Assembly (NCBI GenBank): GCA_027382625.1
Contig: JAJKFJ010013968.1
Span: 1-11,325 of the forward strand
Direction: 5' to 3'
DNA: 11,325 nt
Origin: Tetmemena sp. SeJ-2015
Taxonomy: Eukaryota > Ciliophora > Spirotrichea > Sporadotrichida > Oxytrichidae
Below, piece by piece: positions 9,148 to 11,325 of this stretch. Each line of letters begins with the position of its first letter. Within the stretch, counting starts at the first letter, position 1. The notes beneath the pieces are model-generated. The model saw nothing but the letters and a program-made list of their open reading frames with translations. It ran no database searches and had not been told where the DNA came from. The translations under genes and the position numbers were made by a program.

Positions 9148-9240
9148 GTAAGTATTTTAAGCTTCACACCTCTATTTGCTCATTTCATCAATCTTTAGAG
9201 TATTTTCGTTTAAATTTGAGTGTTTCAATTATGTTTACAG
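9148..9240 (+). other. Intron-like 93-nt stretch upstream of the methyltransferase gene
   Basis: A consensus donor GAG|GTAAGTATT at 9148 and a consensus acceptor (pyrimidine-rich, ATGTTTACAG) ending at 9240 lie on the plus strand, the strand of the methyltransferase gene. Flanking sequence can be joined in frame (SGRLFKFFPHE to PTFELFRVLKL), but that frame stops before the methyltransferase segment, so an untranslated or unrelated intron is equally possible. Confidence 0.3.
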
Positions 9241-9510
9241 CCAACCTTTGAATTATTTAGAGTTCTTAAATTGCAATTAGATCTACTCAAATTAGTTCTC
9301 AGAGTTCCCTCACTCTTGAGTTATTTTTTGCTTGTATTTTGATAAGTTTAGGTAGTGCACTTTATTATTTCTTATTTTTGTAGATAATTTTCCTGAGTGT
9401 TTGCATTTTGGATTCTCTGTCGAGTTGATTACTTCTTTTCTCTGATCTTTTTAGTTGACATGTAAAACTACTTATTTTCTGGTCATGGGCATCAGAGTTG
9501 CTTGGAATAG

Positions 9511-10850
9511 ATGGCTTTAGTTGATGATTCAGAGAGATCCCAGTTTTAAGATGCGTTTAAAGAGTGAAGGAAACTCCTTGAGAAAGTTTTTTATTTTCAT
9601 TGCTACTTCTTTCTTCTTGGAGATCATCTTTAAAAATAGCTTAATCATCAGACTCTTGAGTAAGGTGATGTTTCTGTGATAAAATCTCTATACTTCATCT
9701 CACGGAACCTAAATTTTTATGCTTCGAAGTAGCATCCTATCATCAAAAGTTACTCCCTATTATTGTCTAAAATGAGCTATTAAACAAAAAGGTGGAGGAG
9801 TTAGAGAAAACTATCTTATAGCAACAATTATAAGCTCTTAAGAAAGAAGAGATATGGAAAAAAGAAAAGCAAATAATTATGAGCCAACTTGAGAAAGCTT
9901 AAGATCTGAATGAAACTCTTCTCAATTACTTTTTGGAAAATTTAGACGTCAAATTTAGAGCAGATTTTAGCATAAAAAATCTTAGAAATAAAGCGATTGA
10001 AAGAATGAGAGATTTGAACGATTTCTTTGGTGTAGACTTAATTTAATCAGAAAAACAAAGAATAGAAAAAGAGAAAGTACTCATAGAGCACATAAATCAG
10101 CTCAAAAAGAGTTTCACTGTAGATGAAAAATAATAGGAAATTAGAACTTTGAAATATTTTTATTGGGGAATGAGGTAGAGAAAAGGATCTGTAGTCCAAT
10201 ATCATGGAGATCTAATAGATAGATAACTTTGGGCAGCAGTAATCGCAGACTAAAAGAAACAAAAATCTGGCATTCGTAATGATGTAATGAGCAGTGACAC
10301 TCCTTGGAAAAGTACTGGGGCTCAGTAAGACTACGATTTGATGACTGATATTCAGTGCCTATAAAGCGTCCCAATGGCGGAATTAAAGCAAGGTGGATGG
10401 TGTGCACTTTGGGTTACAAACGCCAAGCATTAGGCCGCTCACAAGTATCAAGAGTCTATTGGCTAAGAGCAGAAGGAGCTTATTACTTGGTTAAAAGTTA
10501 ACAAGGATGGTAGTTTAAGAGTCAACATTGGTTTCTACCTCAGGAACAACTGCGAGCATCTTATCTTGGCAACAAAGAAGGGAGACTTCAAGAAACTAAG
10601 AAAGATTGGCCAAGTTTAAAAAGCTCCAAATGTAATTATATCTCCAATGAGGGAGGCCTCTCGCAAGCCTGGTGAAATTTATGAGATACTTAAGACTCTC
10701 TGCCCCTCTGAAACATATCTTGAAGTTTATGGGCGTGTTATTATTGGTGGAAAACGCTGGGCAATAGTTAGAAATGAGGCAATAGTTCGCAACTGGCATC
10801 AAAAGGGGATTGCAAAAAAAAAACCCTCAAGGAAAACCTCAAGAAGATGA
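9511..10850 (+). CDS. MT-A70 family (N6-adenine) methyltransferase-like protein, DTPW variant; N-terminal part interrupted
   Basis: The conserved C-terminal part reads in one frame from about 9771 to TGA 10848-10850. It has a long coiled coil (NKKVEELEKTILQQQLQAL), then the MT-A70 domain at about 10150-10760: SSDTPWKS at 10290-10310 in place of DPPW, LMTDIQCLQSVPM, GGWCALWVTNAKH, FYLRNNCEHLILATKKG, SRKPGEIYEILKTL and YLEVYGR, then a basic tail (KKKPSRKTSRR). Family members transfer a methyl group from S-adenosylmethionine to N6 of adenine in RNA or DNA; the ciliate MTA1/MTA9 pair modifies DNA. The altered first Pro could make this a weakened or structural paralogue, as with MTA9 or METTL14. 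Upstream, ATG 9511 (MALVDDSERSQF) continues in another frame to about 9771 and joins naturally (SLLLSK to NELLNKK) if one base is gained in AAAA at 9769-9772. A TGA at 9565-9567 also interrupts it (FKE-TGA-RKLLEKV). The first in-frame ATG of the intact part is 9879. Confidence 0.78.
9565..9567 (+). other. In-frame TGA in the N-terminal segment of the methyltransferase gene
   Basis: The codons read TTT AAA GAG TGA AGG AAA CTC. About 68 coding-like codons follow before the frame change. Tryptophan would suit the context; a nonsense mutation is equally possible. Confidence 0.5.
9665..9732 (+). other. Alternative intron that would repair the frame change
   Basis: A donor GTGATG at 9665 with an acceptor ending at 9729 (65 nt) or 9732 (68 nt) moves the reading from the 9511 frame into the methyltransferase frame. 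The donor is weak, and the removed sequence (IKSLYFISRNLNFYASK) looks coding, so I prefer a one-base frame change. Confidence 0.25.
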
Positions 10851-11325
10851 GAAAAGCAGAAATCATAAATATAGACTGACTGTTTATATTCAGAAACTTA
10901 ATTCTTATTAAATATTCATTCTAATAAATAGGTCTTAATTCAATTCAGGGGTTTTACTACTGATAATAGTGACTACATCCATACCTTAGAGTCAAAATGA
11001 AACTGAGATAGGATAGATCATGTAATTATTTTTGAGTAATTTCGCGTTTGACTCGCATGATTATAAGTATTAATAAATAAATTAATTATACACAACTTAT
11101 TTTCACTTTCTTATCATATTACTAATTTAACGTTGATTTTTGAAATTGTTAAAACCTAATTAACTTTGAAAGAATTAACGTAATTGGAAGGGAATAATTA
11201 TATATAGGGCCATTAGGGAACTCACCCATTAGACATATAACTGTAAGTAAAAATCGCAAAAGAGATTAATAGGGCTAAAAAATTTAAATATAGACATCAG
11301 TAATTATAACTTACATTACATTAAA
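10851..11325. other. AT-rich 3' spacer to right edge
   Basis: I see no recognisable gene here. The stretch includes a tatatata-like tract at about 11199-11206 and several AATTAAC/TTTAACG direct repeats at 11125-11182. A minus-strand frame open to the edge (11103-11325) is about 74 codons of T-rich, hydrophobic sequence and is likely chance under a single-stop code. No telomeric repeat is present. Confidence 0.5.

Larger units (their letters stand above)
7438..9510. other. Two-kilobase T-rich spacer with no defensible gene
   Basis: The plus strand is strongly T-rich, especially 7440-8420 and 8640-9060. With TGA as the only stop, long open stretches are expected by chance. I find several on both strands (for example plus 8389-8758 and minus about 8766-8400), and they overlap one another, so none can be trusted. 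A GC-richer island lies at about 8465-8580. Intron-like GTAAGT...AG stretches exist on opposite strands (8784-8814 minus, 9148-9240 plus). The spacer may contain 3' flank of the transposase gene, relic DNA, or upstream exons of the methyltransferase gene. Confidence 0.5.

Noticed and set aside
9000..9480. Minus-strand Lys/Gln/Asn-rich frame of about 160 codons with one TGA
   Set aside because: Such composition is what T-rich DNA gives on the other strand when TAA/TAG are sense codons. It also overlaps a consensus plus-strand intron.
10141..10407. Minus-strand frame opposite the methyltransferase domain
   Set aside because: It lies antisense to a well-supported MT-A70 domain and shows no motif of its own.
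11103..11325. Minus-strand frame open to the right edge
   Set aside because: It is T-rich and hydrophobic, and its length is ordinary for a code with one stop codon. No motif is visible.
1..11325. CRISPR array, bacterial operon, riboswitch or ribosome-binding sites
   Set aside because: The code, the short introns and the spacer composition are eukaryotic. No regularly spaced direct repeats were seen.
1..11325. Telomeric repeats (C4A4 or C4A2 type) marking a somatic chromosome or telomere-bearing element end
   Set aside because: No such tandem repeat was found at either edge or inside the window.
10851..11325. tRNA gene in the right spacer
   Set aside because: I could not find a paired acceptor stem with a T-loop GGTTC-type block at proper spacing.

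Overview
The window reads as nuclear DNA of a ciliate in which TAA and TAG encode glutamine and TGA is the stop codon. Read with the standard code, the long genes break into short pieces at TAA or TAG. Read with TAA/TAG = Gln, they join into long frames carrying recognisable domains. The clearest case is a 1,123-residue frame at 1308-4679 that contains no TGA. Coding DNA has moderate GC and the spacers are very AT-rich. Introns, where visible, look short (about 30 nt). I cannot name the species. The spirotrich, oligohymenophorean and related ciliates with this code all fit, and no telomeric repeat is present at either edge.

Layout, left to right: (1) 1-778, minus strand: a frameshifted relic of an IS630/Tc1/mariner-type transposase that runs off the left edge. 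(2) 779-1307: an AT-rich spacer with small hairpins and AATTAAG repeats, upstream of (3) 1308-4679, plus strand: a large SecA-like DEAD-type ATPase/helicase, intact. (4) 4779-5603, minus strand: an unrecognised protein of about 250 residues with a coiled-coil C-terminus, two likely short introns and one in-frame TGA. It converges on the SecA-like gene. (5) 5604-5787: a short divergent promoter region with perfect palindromes. (6) 5788-7437, plus strand: a second, different DD34E transposase with an unusually long N-terminus, a complete catalytic triad and one in-frame TGA. (7) 7438-9510: two kilobases of T-rich spacer with no gene I can defend. (8) 9511-10850, plus strand: an MT-A70-family (N6-adenine) methyltransferase with DTPW in place of DPPW, one in-frame TGA and one frame change in its N-terminal part. 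(9) 10851-11325: an AT-rich spacer.

The two transposase loci and the partly broken genes suggest a mobile-element-rich, possibly germline-type region. The combination of SecA-like ATPase, unknown coiled-coil protein, DDE transposase and MT-A70 methyltransferase within 10 kb is the most interesting point. It could be one composite element or chance clustering in a transposon-rich region, and sequence alone does not decide. Three separate genes each carry a single in-frame TGA where tryptophan would be acceptable. Decay, unrecognised introns, or context-dependent TGA decoding are all possible.
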